Assembly (NCBI RefSeq): GCF_910592395.1
Contig: NC_088323.1
Coordinates: forward strand, 3,906,001 to 3,970,000
Direction: 5' to 3'
Length of the DNA stretch: 64,000 nt
From: Lineus longissimus
Lineage: Eukaryota > Nemertea > Pilidiophora > Heteronemertea > Lineidae
In this document: positions 1 through 11,784 of the stretch, piece by piece
How the letters are laid out: the number at the start of each line of letters is the position of its first letter
How positions within the stretch are numbered: the stretch's first letter is position 1
Made by a program: the position numbers and the translations under genes
Notes under the pieces: generated by a model
Database searches by the model: none
The model's input: only the letters and a program-made list of their open reading frames with translations
Told to the model about the DNA's origin: nothing

Positions 1-17
1 CACTTTCATTTTTTCAG

Positions 18-550
18 ATTTTCCGTCGGAATTATAGTCTATTTCGTCACAGGGATTGTTTTCATTGTATATGTCAAGAGAGAATCGGTTGCGAAATTGT
101 TCCGAATGTTAATTTCTGGACGGCGTTGCCTGGTTACGTAAAGGTGAGTTTTAAAAAATGAGGTCAATGACCAGGCCTATGACTTGCATACAAGTTCACT
201 CACCTCCTTAGAATGGGATCAAGGTTAAAGCATGTTATACTATCTTCAAGTCCGTACGACCGGTATATGTAACCTACTGTTTCCTACCACACAGGGGACC
301 AACACAACGTCAACCGCTACGCCTTGACGTAGGTTCCAACAAGGTCATGCGAAGATACGGTCATATAAATCAATTCAAGCTGTGACACCTGCACTAGCCA
401 CGTCCATTCAATTTCAAATTCAGTATCGTACCAAACAGGGCAAAATTAAAAATATAAAGCATTTTATCAATTTTTCAGGACGGAGGGTTGTTTGTGTACA
501 ATTCAGTAAGAGGAAATCGTGGCGAGTATACGCAGTTCGGAGAAAAATAA
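18..550 (+). pseudogene. 3' end of a duplicated M6PR-like MRH membrane-protein gene, frameshifted
   Basis: Two exons correspond to the last two exons of the intact gene at 2932-6836: 18-143 (transmembrane anchor and juxtamembrane tail) and 479-550 (cytoplasmic tail, ending in TAA). Splice signals are intact. The anchor exon is 126 nt against 127 nt in the intact copy because one base is missing after the codons for KRES. The reading frame shifts there and meets a stop at 139-141, at the end of the exon. The last exon on its own still encodes the tail with its YTQF motif. The 5' exons lie left of the window, so other defects cannot be judged. A one-base sequencing error is the main alternative, and a truncated but expressed isoform is possible. 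Confidence 0.75.
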
Positions 551-569
551 TATTGAGCCCGGAGAGAGG

Positions 570-983
570 CTCCTCAAAGCAGTGGAACATCGTGTAAAGT
601 TGGCCGTACATGTCAATAGTTAGCGGTCGGTGGGGCCAGCGAAGGATAGTTCTGGCACAACCTGGTCCATTGTACATGTATATATAATAGCCGGGCTAAA
701 AGTGGATTCACAGTTAGCCGGCGCTGGCCCGCCCCTCCAAATCTTTTGTAATTTTTCGTTAACCATCAGTACGTTGATCTCACTAACCGCATGTGTAAAC
801 TTTTTGGGACACCCTATACAGACGGTATAGTCAAGGATATCTAAAAATATTGAGTGAAAAAAGGAATGGAAATAATTCCTTTTCACGAGCACTGAACACG
901 GTTATCGATATGGTAGAAACGAGTGCCAGAGTTCTCGTAACATTACCAGCAATGCTTTTAAATTTCAAATGTTTCCAAGGCAG
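570..983. mobile_element. Insertion present only in duplication copy A
   Basis: Copy B reads straight through this point (near 6857). Copy A has about 410 extra bases between the motif GAGAGGC and the resumed match at GTGGTCACTAC. Near its middle the segment holds TTTTTGGGACACCCTATA, which resembles the terminus of mariner-type transposons. No transposase reading frame is present. It could instead be ancestral sequence deleted from copy B. Confidence 0.5.
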
Positions 984-1460
984 ACGTGGTCACTACAATT
1001 TGATAACAGAATAACAGACTGACGTAACGTCTCGTGGATGCCATCACAAAGAACATTTGCACCAGTTTACGAATACATGCTCGCATATTTTATCTGGAGC
1101 GCGCCAATTACAGCAAGGATTCATCCACCCCTCGGTTTCATCTTCATACAGCTTTACAATGTAGTTCTATAAATGTTCTTTGTCATTCGGCACCATTAAA
1201 AACAAACCGACGGTCGCACTGCACGTTTAGCGTTGAATGTCACATATATTTTAAGAATAGGGCGTTCTCCACCATGTTCATCTACTTTTCAGTAGACCGT
1301 CGGCAGTCTCACTTGCGCAATCCTATTCCACCCTTAATCTGAGGCTGCGTTTGTTTTGTTTCACAATGGCAACCAAGGCAACAAAAGGGGGATATCGTCT
1401 GCTTCGTGAATCATTTCGAAGCCACCCTTCAGGCGACATTAGTTCCACGAATTGTTCGGA

Positions 1461-1525
1461 GGTGCCACTGGAGTATTTTCCAGCTTCTGCTAACGGGCGA
1501 AGCTGGAATATACTTCAGTGGCACC
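1461..1525. repeat. Hairpin, duplicated (copy A)
   Basis: Two 27-base arms (1461-1487 and 1499-1525) are complementary apart from two positions and flank an 11-base loop. The same hairpin, with the same spacing, is at 7339-7403 in copy B. It lies downstream of the MRH gene in both copies. It could be a small MITE remnant or a structured RNA; nothing here decides. Confidence 0.6.
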
Positions 1526-2931
1526 ACTAACCAATGTTACCCTAACTTATGCAATCCATGAAAAATATGCTGATTAGCATAAATCTCTCTGACATCACAT
1601 CCCGTAGCTATTGCTGCGTTGACAGTCCTCACAAATCACTCCTCCGGCGAAACATTGAAATGTACTTATTTCTTCTCTGCGAGAAACGTAGCGTTACATT
1701 TGGTTGAATACAAAAGTTACAAGCGTAGATCCCGTCGTGTAGTACCAAAGCATTTTAAGAGTGACCACTAACACGCTTCAAACCTAAAGGTCGGCTATCT
1801 TTCGAGAAGTGAGGTGGATGCTGAAATCGAGATATCGTTCACCGCTTTGTTGCACTATCTTAGCATCCTTAGCGCTACCTTTATCTCTTTTAGTTACGCC
1901 CGCGAGAGGTGAAATGGTGGTATCAAGTTAAAACTTATTTTTGAGCACTAACTGGGCCCAGATCTGGGCTAGTCCCCGGGTTTCTCTCCAACTAGGCGTG
2001 TAGTCTGATGGGTTTACTTGAAGGAGATCACGTCAAGTTAAGGATAGATGAGCTTAATGACTGTAAACTCGGCTTTGACATGTGTCTATTCTGTTCATCA
2101 GGTGGTCAGAACACACCCACTTAATAATCCTTTCTAAGACATCCTGAGGTTCAGTTTTTGATACCCCTACCTATTACAAAAAAAATATCGAGTGGCGGAG
2201 TATATTGAAACCTACTGGTGCCAGGATGTTCCAAAGGTCAGAAATCCATCTTGGCACACATGGCTCCAAGCGCACAGGTATAAAGGCTGGATTGGACTTC
2301 CATCTTGGGTAAGATGTAAGTACAGGCCAAGGGCCAAACCCAAAAGGGGCTAGTTTGTGAATTCGTGTCAACATTTCTGGGGGCACAATAAACATTGTTA
2401 CCCGATCTAGATGGTGTATTCCATCTAGATACCTGACAAGTTATTGCAATTACGACATTCGATAGTTTCCAGGGATTATTTTCCCAGGCCTGCAGACTCC
2501 CACTCCAAGGCGTGTCATGAGTCTCAATTCTTCTGGACTCACCGCCAATTCGACGTCGATTTGGCGTCAGTCCTGACACAGGGGTGGGGTACAGAGTTCA
2601 CGTTGACCGCTGCATATCACTCATTTCGAGAACGTTCAAAACGTCAAGGCGTGATGTCTTGTTCCTTCCGAAATTTGGGAACAGCGTTCCCAAATAATTT
2701 CGGAATGACCAAGGCCACTAATTAACCTTATGCAAGTGAAAAGAGAGGTCAAGCGACAATGATTTGCAATATCTCGATGGCAGATAAAATCCGTTCAAGT
2801 GATTTTAACAATAATTGTTATTGTCCTAGTCAGGCCTAAAATCACGTGTCAGACTAGGTCTCACATGCTTTCATGTAGATATCAAAGGTATACGTAATAC
2901 ATGCGTTTGAAGAAAGTGTGATCTGCCAAAA

Positions 2932-5900
2932 ATGGCGAACAAAATGCATTTTACATCAGCGCTGCTTGTGCTGGCTCTTGTCAGATATGCCGACGGGGCC
3001 AACTGTGTGAAAAACAATGCATGTTCGTGTACCTACGACGACGGATCAGGGACAGTAGATTTTCAAAACTTGGCCGGGACCAGTGGACCTAGGTACGTGT
3101 GTATACTATGTGTAGGATGAAAACCTTCCTTCGAACTCGTCTTTTTTTCAGGAAATTACTTCATTGTGTTGGCATACCCTGACAACGCTTTACTACTGTA
3201 CATCAGTATGCTTAAAGCTGAATGATGTATGGTCTGACCATACGTCATGACCATACATCATTCAGCTTTAAGCATACTGATGTACCTGACAGGTTTAAAC
3301 GAAACTTAAAATTCAATTACTTTTTTTCAGATTGCTCGACCAATATGATAAGAATAGGCAGTATAAGTATTCGTACAACCCATGCAACCCATTTACCGAA
3401 CAGACTTGCAATAATGTTGCGGTAGGTGATATTAAATTTTAATTACTTAATCAAATCAATTCGGTTTAAAAAACCTATATTTTCGCCCATAAAATTACAT
3501 TCGATAACAGCGAAAATAGCGGAATAAATCAGTGTAAATTTCATAATAGAACGTGAAAGATCAACTGTAATTCAGTTTCAAAGATGAGTCGGAGAGGATA
3601 AGCAGCTAATGCACCATCAAGGCACGCGAGTTTCTGAATGGTACACTACTGCGGACCCTGTTGTCCATATGATCATTAGGCCGAATCTAGTAGACTCATC
3701 TGCGCTGGACTTTTAAACCGGTGTAACATCTGTGGTTGTTTCCCATGTGTCAGTGTTTCCGAACAATAGGCAGCTAGAGAGACCACGACTTTTCAATAGG
3801 GGGAAACACAGAAAAACTTGTCAATCTATCTTTTAGCGTTCCCAAACAATGAGGGGAAACACTCAAAAATAGAAACACTCAAAATCATTACACCGGAAAT
3901 GAGAAGGTAGATATTCTCGGGCAGTGAAAATGTAGCTAAAGCGCTGGTCGTTCGAAAACCCTCTTAACTTTACTAATAATGTCCTACTTCAGGTCTGCGA
4001 GTCCACGGTGGACGCCTCGGGCAGTACCTCGTTCACCACCCCTGCAGGCACGCAGGATAGCGCAACTTTCACCACAACAGGGGGACAACTCAAGATTGTT
4101 TATAAGACCAGACCAACAGAGTTTAATTAGTAAGTACATTGTACACAGGGGCCAGAATATGGGAATGATCTCACGCAACTTGCCCTTCTCGAAATTTGGA
4201 GTTCGAGACTTGGAGTTCTTGATGTGTTTTACTGTCTGACCAGGACTATTCAGAAATTGAATGCCGTAAAAAAGGTCATCACCACCTAGGTTTCGAGTTG
4301 ATTCGCCCTAAACTTATCTAGGATTTCTGAGAATTTCTGATAATCTCGTGTATGTGTGTATCTGGTTGCCCCCTCCCCCCCCCAAATTGACCGCCTTTCA
4401 AGTTGGTTATCTCTAATGCAACTACATAGAATCAAAGTACATTATGTTATCAAAATTTTCTCACTTCTAGACTGGAAATTTAGAGGCCTACTGTCTGTAG
4501 TTAGTTGTAGTAAATTCTCTACAAATTCTCTACAACCTTTCTTTCCAGTCAAACAACTGTCACATTGAAATGTGATGCATCACTTACAGGAAGTCCCAAG
4601 TTTGACATAGCGGGCGCAGTGACATTTAACACTGTTGTAAGTAAGGAGGCCTAACCCTTGAAGCTTCACGATGATATCTCGAGTATGTAAATAGAAAACA
4701 AAGGCCTTTACCCGAATTACCATCACTGAGGCCATAGAAATGCCCGAATATGGACGATGTTTGCCATACTTTGGTTCATCCTCGGCGAACTCCATGTTTA
4801 GTTGCAAGGCCTCTCCTCTCGCATGTCACTGATATAATGCTCATAGCTCGGTAGTCCCCAGTGAAAGGCCCTTATGCTCAGGATGACTAGTACGGTGCAC
4901 AACATTAGCCGCTAAAACTGTTTTAACCGCATCACTTTTCTTCTCAAACACTTATCTTCTCATCTTGTGTATTCTCGAAGGCTTTTTCTTCACCATATAT
5001 TGCTGGAAACGACTATGACGCATGCATCTTTGTATTGTAGGAAATGACTATGACGCATACATCTTTGTATTGCAGGAAATGACTATGACGCATGCATCTT
5101 TATGCGCAATCGTTGAAGGCGGAGGAGGAGGCCTGAGTATAGGCTCGATACTTATCATAATGTAAGTATACAACAAAATAATTCAATTACAATTGATACA
5201 TTTTTTACGAACGGCGAATCTTCGCCTTTAGCCGCCCGCCCACAAAGTGCCGTCCACATCTTCGATTATAACCAGCCTAAAAGCACTTTATATTTCCTGC
5301 CAACAGTTGGAATGATTTTTTTACATTCATCCCAAATTGATCAGACACTCTTAGGTAAAAGTATAGGTGGAGGTTGTCTAAAACTCTTATACTCCGCTGA
5401 AAACAAAAATGACACTTTCATTTTTTCAGATTTTTCGTCGGAATTATAGTCTATGTCGCCGCAGGGATTGTTTTCATGGTATTCGTCAAGAAAGAATCGG
5501 GGCCCAAAATTGTTCCGAATGTTAATTTTTGGACGGCATTGCCTGGTTACGTAAAGGTGAGTTTTAAAAAATGAGGTCAATGACCAGGCCTATGACTTGC
5601 ATACAAGTTCACTCACCTCCCTAGAAGGGGATCAAGGTTAAAGCATATTATACTATCTTCAAGTCCGTACTACCAGTATACCTACTGTTTCCTACCACAC
5701 AGGGGACCAACACAACGTTAACCGCTACCCCTTGACGTAAAGGTTCCACGGCGTGCACTGCATTTCTCATCAAAATTGCTGCACTACAGGTGTGTTCCAA
5801 AATTTCATGGTCAATTTCAAAGATTCTATAACAATCAGGGGGCGTGTCTCTGGTGCACCCCCTTGGATACGCGCCTGATAAACGTTCATGGATGAAAAAT

Positions 5901-6836
5901 AGAAAGAAAGCTTTTTAAAAAAACGATATAAGATTCGCCAGGGTTTGAATCTAATTCGAATCCGCGTCTGATAAACGTTCATGGATGAAAAATGGAAAGA
6001 AGACCTTTTAAAAAAACGAAAAAATACATTCGCCGGGGTTCGAACCCTTGACCACCCAATCTAAAGCGCAGCGCTCTAACCGCTGAGCTATCAGGGCGTT
6101 CATGTTTGACGTGAGATATTCGGCAATCTGAAGACAGGCCTCAGGGTACGCGCCATGATTGTGGCTAGGTCACGCTGGCGGAAGAGTAATTGGGTGCAAA
6201 TAGTTCCAAGGTAACCGTATAACTCAATATTACTATAGATAATTCTTAATATATCGTATATATATAGCTCGGTGATTTTATTGAAAATGTTTGCAGTTGA
6301 TTTAAATGTTTGAATGGTTTAAAAACAAATTTTTTAGAAGCGAGGTCAACAGGGTCAAAAGAAATAGTTTTTGGCGCCAATGATTTCGGCAATGGCAGAT
6401 TTGAATTAAGATTCGAGTCGATTCTTTTAGAAGCCGAAAGTGCGGATGCACAGGGCAATTGCATTTAGAAAGCTCCGCCGACTGATAGTCAAACCATTCC
6501 CTGGAGTGCTCGAAAACCTGGAATCAGTGTGTACTTCAGCTTGAAAAGTTCGCGGGTGAAGGGGTTTCTTCATCATGATATTGATAATGATAATAATGAT
6601 GATGGTTTAAGAGCGCTGGCGGAACTGGAAGAAGAGGGAGCCACAAGGTCATGCGAAGATACGGTCACATAAATCAATTCAAGCCACGTCGATTCAATTT
6701 CAAATTCAGTATCGTACCAAACAGGGCAAAATTAAATATATAAAGCATTTTATTAATTTTTCAGGACGGAGTTTTGTTTGTGTACAATTCAGTAAGAGGA
6801 AATCGTGGCGAGTATACGCAATTCGGAGAAAAATAA
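2932..6836 (+). CDS. Cation-dependent mannose-6-phosphate-receptor-like MRH-domain type I membrane protein
   Basis: Seven exons join in phase to 253 residues: 2932-3092, 3331-3421, 3993-4129, 4549-4636, 5076-5161, 5430-5556 and 6765-6836. The start is the first ATG of an N-terminus with a clear signal peptide (about residues 1-22). Residues 25-169 carry eight cysteines in an MRH-like pattern (CSC near the start, C72, C80, C86, C138, C169). A glycine-rich linker and one membrane segment (about 180-207) follow. The juxtamembrane sequence PNVNFWTALPGYVKDG resembles the cytoplasmic start of CD-MPR. The tail ends with YTQF (247-250), a YxxPhi endocytic signal, and has no acidic dileucine. Family members carry lysosomal enzymes between Golgi and endosomes. 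Positions expected to hold the sugar-binding arginine and glutamate do not look conserved here, so a non-lectin or Atg27-like sorting role is possible. The family call is by eye. Confidence 0.75.
3198..3285. repeat. Perfect 37-bp inverted repeat in intron 1
   Basis: Arms 3198-3234 and 3249-3285 are perfectly complementary across 37 bases, with a 14-base loop. The loop-side half of the arm (ATGATGTATGGTC) is near-palindromic with the loop, so the element looks like a short module copied in both orientations. It lies in intron 1 of the MRH gene, 46 bases before exon 2, and would form a very stable RNA stem. Confidence 0.9.
5006..5110 (+). repeat. 35-bp direct repeats spanning the exon 5 splice acceptor
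   Basis: Three consecutive copies of a 35-base unit begin GAAAYGACTATGACGCAT. The third is the start of exon 5 (5076). The first two are intronic and end in TAG (about 5040) and CAG (5075), so each creates a 3' splice site. The 5075 acceptor keeps the frame. Use of the 5040 acceptor would add 35 nt and shift it. Confidence 0.85.
5748..6642 (-). mobile_element. SINE-bearing insertion with tRNA-derived head in intron 6
   Basis: About 890 bases are absent from copy A. On the minus strand, 6099-6031 looks like a tRNA-derived head with an A-box (TAGCTCAGCGG) and a B-box (GGTTCGAACCC). The anticodon arm and acceptor stem do not pair properly, so this is a SINE head and not a working tRNA. The body, with the motif CTGATAAACGTTCATGGATG, occurs twice (near 5875 and 5968), indicating a nested or tandem second partial copy. 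The insertion sits between exons 6 and 7 of the MRH gene. Confidence 0.7.
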
Positions 6837-7338
6837 TATTGAGCCCGGAGAGAGGCAGCCGTGGTCACTACAATTCGGTAAAAGAATAACAGACTGACGC
6901 AACGTCTTTTGGATGCCATCACAAAGAACATTTGTACCAGTTTACGAATACATGCTCGCATATTTGATCTGGAGCGCGCCAATTACAGCAAGGATTCATC
7001 CACCCCTCGGTTTCATCTTCATACAACATTATAATGTAGTTCTATCAATTTTCTTGGTCATTCGGCACCATTAAAAACAAACCGACGGTCGCACTGCACG
7101 TTTAGCGTTAAATGTCACATATATTTTAAGAATAGGGCGTTATCCACCAAAATGTTCATCCACTTCTCAGTAGACCGTCGACAGTCTCACTTGCGCAATC
7201 CTATTCCACCCTTAATCTGGGACTGCGTTTGTTTTGTTTCACCATGGCAACCGAGGCAACAAAGGGCGGATATCGTCTGCTTCGTGAATCATTTCGAAGC
7301 CACCCTTCAGGCGACATTAGTTCCACGAATTGTTCGGA

Positions 7339-7403
7339 GGTGCCACTGGAGTATTTTCCAGCTTCTGCTGACGGGCGAAGCTGGAATATATTTCAGTGGC
7401 ACC
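7339..7403. repeat. Hairpin, duplicated (copy B)
   Basis: Counterpart of the 1461-1525 hairpin, with arms 7339-7365 and 7377-7403 and the same 11-base loop length. The right arm has one more mismatch than in copy A. Confidence 0.6.
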
Positions 7404-7440
7404 ACTAACCAATGTTACCCTAACTTATGCAATCCATGAA

Positions 7441-10196
7441 AGATGAAGTCATACGAAGTACGAATGTCTATTGTATCACCAAGTAGGTTTCTGTGCCAGT
7501 TTATTAACGCGACAGTAAGTAGTACACGTGAACCATCGTTGACACTTTAAGTATCAACGATCAACAGCAACAACATTACAACAAACGCCGTGAAATCTAT
7601 TCCAGATGAAGGAGACACCTCTCGTCGTGTAACAAAATCTCTTTATGAAATGATTTTTCTATCATAGAAAGTTCAATAAGTTGCCAGTTGCCTGGATCTC
7701 GGCTGTAGGTGACACAATGTGACATTGCAAAAATAAAAGAATGCAAAATTGCTTTGCTCTTTTCAGTTTCAAAGTATGAGCAATAATTGTGCAATCCAAT
7801 TTTGATAGTCACGGTAACGTACCAGATATTTCACCAAATTGAAATCCCGTGCGAATGAATCAGCAAGTCCCATAATGATACTGATCCCTCATGTGCCCAA
7901 GGGCTCGCGAGGGACACGTCACGTGCGGTCATCCAGGGTTCAAAGGTCAGGCAAGGATTCGCTGGAAACCCTGTCAGGATAACTGGCACCGTGCCAAGAG
8001 AAGGTGATACTCACATTTGGTGATTACTCAGAATCTACCACATTCGTAGATCAATTGACATATCTTTCTTTTGTGGCATGTACATTTATCGAATCGTCGA
8101 AATGGAAGTTTGCGACAGCTGTTTATTTTATGCGAGATCATTGTAATTCATTTCGAAAAGAGATGGAACTTTTACTTTTACACGTTGTTAAAAATTTAAC
8201 AAATTAACAAATCAATATTTAAATCATGTGCGTCTACATTTCGCAATTTCGTCAAAAGAGCCATCGCGACCCTTAGAAGTCTTTCCGAATCTCAAAAGCC
8301 TTTGGGGGTTCATTTTTATTTACATTATGTTCGTTCAATCACCTTTTACAAAGAATGGTCTAAAAACCGCGTAATAGTAAACGGAAAACCGCTGCAGAAG
8401 AGTGTTGAATCACCTATATAAACCTAGGAGACGAAACATACTGCGCATTTTCGTAGAATGAACAAAATTATGAAAAAAGACTCAGAAGATTACAGCTTGG
8501 CCAGGTCGCCATGGATACGACCACATAACAGCCTGAGTAAACGATGTTAGCTTGCAACCTCCAAGGACGTACGAAAATACGTCTTCTTTTGGAGAGGGTG
8601 AGAATGATTTAAAAAACACTTTGTCGGATACGCTGCACCTTTAGGCGGGCATTTCGGGGGTAAATTCATTGGTCTATCTGTGAAGTTGACTCTTATCTCG
8701 GCTCGAAATGAATGTGTGTTGTCGAGGGAAAAGTGTGCAACCGGATCATTCCGCCGCCTGTCAGCTGAAACGCAATTCGTGTTGTCGTCTGCGACGTCAC
8801 ATGACGATGATTCGAAATTTCATGGAACCGATGTAAACAAAGCTGGCCTTGACCCCGTCGGCAGACGCCGTTTCTGAAAATAAAGGAACGATCGATACTC
8901 CTCATCAAAGTAAACAAATCGTTTGAGGTTGTGACTGCGACGTAAATATATGGCTCCAAGGTCGTGAAGAAGCAAAAATAGCAATGACTGTTGAAAGTAT
9001 TGCGAGGCTAGGCTGGTGGGGCGATTGAGGTTATCTTGCCGTTTATATTTCATTTGACGAAATATCATGATCAAGAAAGAAAAAAAAGATGGTGGGTACG
9101 AGACACCCGGATAAGGCAAGCATTCGGCATACTGGAGTTGACAGAATATCGAGACTCTCGGCTTTCCTTTAAGAATATAGTCTGAAGAAAGATCAAAATT
9201 CAATCAAACATTTCAGTGCAATGTACATGTATAACTGACACGGATTTCTACGCACGTATATTCGACGTCGTCCGTGGTAGGGACGACAATCCGTTTAGTA
9301 GCATAACTGCGTCACTGGTATATTTATGTTTTCTTTTTATTGATAAAACTACGTGACCAATAAAGTGACCAGCATCACTATGGTGATAGTGTTACTGGGC
9401 GGAAAGCAGACGACTGTCAGTCGCATTTTGAGCTAGCCCAGGTGAACCAGAGTTTCCTGATATCTTCAATGATCTGATCAATTTTATAATAGCGCAATTC
9501 CAAGATGTGCATTTGTTGGGGGGGGGGGGGGGGGTATGGATTGTTTACAAATGGCGAAATTGCTTCAACCATGCGCTGATCAGGACCGACCGTCGACGCA
9601 GAAAGTTGCGCAACGCGTTGATTCATTAGCACGTGCATTCTCTCCACTTTCCCGTGTGATCTTCCCCCCAAAATACCGTGATTTATTCAAAGACTAATGC
9701 GCAATAAAAAAATATGTCATCCTCGAGAAAATCCATGCTATTTCCCCCGGGCGTTTCACTCTGCCAAAGTGACGTCACATCATTTAATATGTCCCGCCAG
9801 ATTTACGTACCTAGCGGATCAAAGATAGAACTACTTCCCGCCACTTGACTGCGAGACTGCTCGAACCCCTACCACGCCGGCAAGATGGTTGAACCCAACA
9901 CCCAATATCATTCATGCCGAGCCCTGTACATTATGCTAATACGAAGGCGATCAATGCATTTTGCAGGAAAATCAATGCTTTCAACAATATTGCCGCCTTT
10001 ACAACTGCGGCCTAGATGTCTATCCAAACAAAACTATCATATTAAAAGGCATCTAGGCCTTCGGTGTGCAAAACTAACCCTACCATCTGTGATGGGTTGC
10101 CGGCGGGTCACATTGATCTAACACAAAATGAACTGATATCATATATATATCGATTGGAGAAAAACTTGATTTTACGTCCTGCAGACTCCGGAACCG
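7441..10196. other. Copy-B-specific stretch, no gene recognised
   Basis: About 2.75 kb has no counterpart in copy A. It contains short open frames without recognisable protein similarity, a G homopolymer near 9519-9533, and a CRE-type TGACGTCA at 9770-9777. It is either an insertion into copy B or a deletion from copy A. No terminal repeats or transposase were seen. Confidence 0.6.
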
Positions 10197-10670
10197 GCTA
10201 ATTAGCATAAATCTCTCTGACATCACATCCCGTAGCTATTGCTGCGTTGACAGTCCTCACAAATCACTCCTCCGGCGAAACATTGAAATGTACTTAGTTC
10301 TTCTCTGAGAAACGTAGAGTTGCATTGGGTTGAATACAAAAGTTACAAGCGTAGATCTCGTCGTGTAGTACCAAAGCACTTTAAGAGTGACCACTAACAC
10401 GCTTCAAACGTAAAGGTCGGCTATCTTTCGAGAAGTGAGGTGGATGCTGAAATCGAGATATTGTTCACCGCTTTGTTGCACTATCTTAGCATCTTTAGCG
10501 TTACCTTTATCTCTTTTAGTTACGCCCGCGAGAGGTGAAATGGTGATATCAAGTTAAAACTTATTTTTGAGCACTAACTCGGCCCAGATCTGGGCTAGTC
10601 CCCGGGTTTCTCTCTAACTAGGCGTGTAGTCTGATGGGTTTAACTGAAGGAGATCACGTCAAGTTCAGGT

Positions 10671-11322
10671 AACGCCAGGTTGGCAGTCAGGCCGCAAGGA
10701 TGCCGAAACGACGAGTTGTCCGTAGTCACCAAAACTAGCTACCTGTACATGTACATGTATTTCTATTGTCAACACCGCCGATTCGATTGCCGCGGCCACG
10801 TCAAGTTCCTGATCTAGCTCTACCCATGAATATCCCCGATCTATAGCTACGCCGTGTTATCTCCTGCGGAGTCGAATCGGGGAGTTTCGAGGAGATGTCG
10901 CCCAAATTTCCTACGCAGGGGGTTTGTCACGTGAAAATCGCCATAATTATGACCAACCTATCTCTTACTCACGTTAGATAACTAAACAAAAGCGCCTCCT
11001 ATTGGTTGCAAAGAAAAGGCACGAAAATTTGCCGCCATGATGGTATTTTTTCATTTGCATCACCCCTTTAGGTCCCCACTCCAATAAACGTGCATGAAGC
11101 ACATTCATATACTGATTTATTATTTATTAGTTATTCCATACCCGAATGAATGGCATTCAGTTTTTCTTCAAAACCCATTGACGGATATATATGGAGGTGC
11201 GGGTGAGCATATAATGCGAACTCGATGATTTTCTGCCATAGCAAGTGAGGGGGGGGGGGGTCGATGGAGAGAGAAGGATGAGTCTCGTAGGACAATAGGA
11301 AGATGGATTTGAAATATGACAT
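10671..11322. other. Copy-B-specific stretch of about 650 bp, nothing coding
   Basis: It interrupts the match to copy A near 2039. It includes a short ACATGT-type repeat near 10747 and a G tract near 11248. No gene or intact transposon was recognised. Confidence 0.5.
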
Positions 11323-11784
11323 TATAGATGAGCTTAATTACTGTAAACTCGGCTCTGACATGTGTCTATTCTGTTCATCAGGTGGTCAGAACACACGTAC
11401 TTAATAATCCTTTCTAAGACATCCTGAGGTTCAGTTTTTGATACTCCTACCTCATACAAAAAAATATCGAGAGGCGGGGTATATTGAAACCTACTAGTGC
11501 CAGGATGTTCCAAATGTCAGTAATCAATCTTGGCACACATGGCTCCAAGTGCACAGGTATAAAGGCTGGATTGGACTTCCATCTTGGGTAAGATGTAAGT
11601 ACAGGCCATGGGCCAAACCCAAAAGGGCTAGTTCGTGAATTCGTGACAACATTTCTGGGGGCACAATAAACATTGTTATCCGATCTAGATGGTGTATTCC
11701 ATCTACCTGACAAGTTATTGCAATTACGACATTCGATAGTTCCAGGGATTATTTTCCCAGGCCCGCAGACTCCCACTCCAAGGC

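Larger units (their letters stand above)
1..2511 (+). repeat. Segmental duplication, copy A (continues left of window)
   Basis: This block is collinear with 5413-11784. The match starts at the window edge, inside the intron before the membrane-anchor exon of the MRH gene. It runs through the last exon, a hairpin at 1461-1525 and the downstream flank, and is lost after about 2511. Copy A carries about 410 bp (roughly 570-983) that copy B lacks. It lacks three stretches present in copy B, near 5748-6642, 7441-10196 and 10671-11322. Matching stretches look more than 90 percent identical by eye, so the duplication is fairly recent. Confidence 0.9.
5413..11784 (+). repeat. Segmental duplication, copy B
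   Basis: Counterpart of 1-2511. It is collinear in pieces: about 5413-5747, 6643-7440, 10197-10670 and 11323-11784. The gaps between pieces are sequence absent from copy A. Copy B contains the intact last two exons of the MRH gene. Confidence 0.9.

Noticed and set aside
6031-6099. A functional tRNA gene on the minus strand
   Set aside because: Internal promoter boxes are good, but the anticodon arm and acceptor stem do not pair, and adjacent body sequence is duplicated, as in a SINE.
9519-9533. Long G homopolymer as a regulatory quadruplex
   Set aside because: Similar G tracts occur near 11248, 17708 and 30702 with no gene start nearby. They are more likely neutral homopolymers prone to sequencing error.
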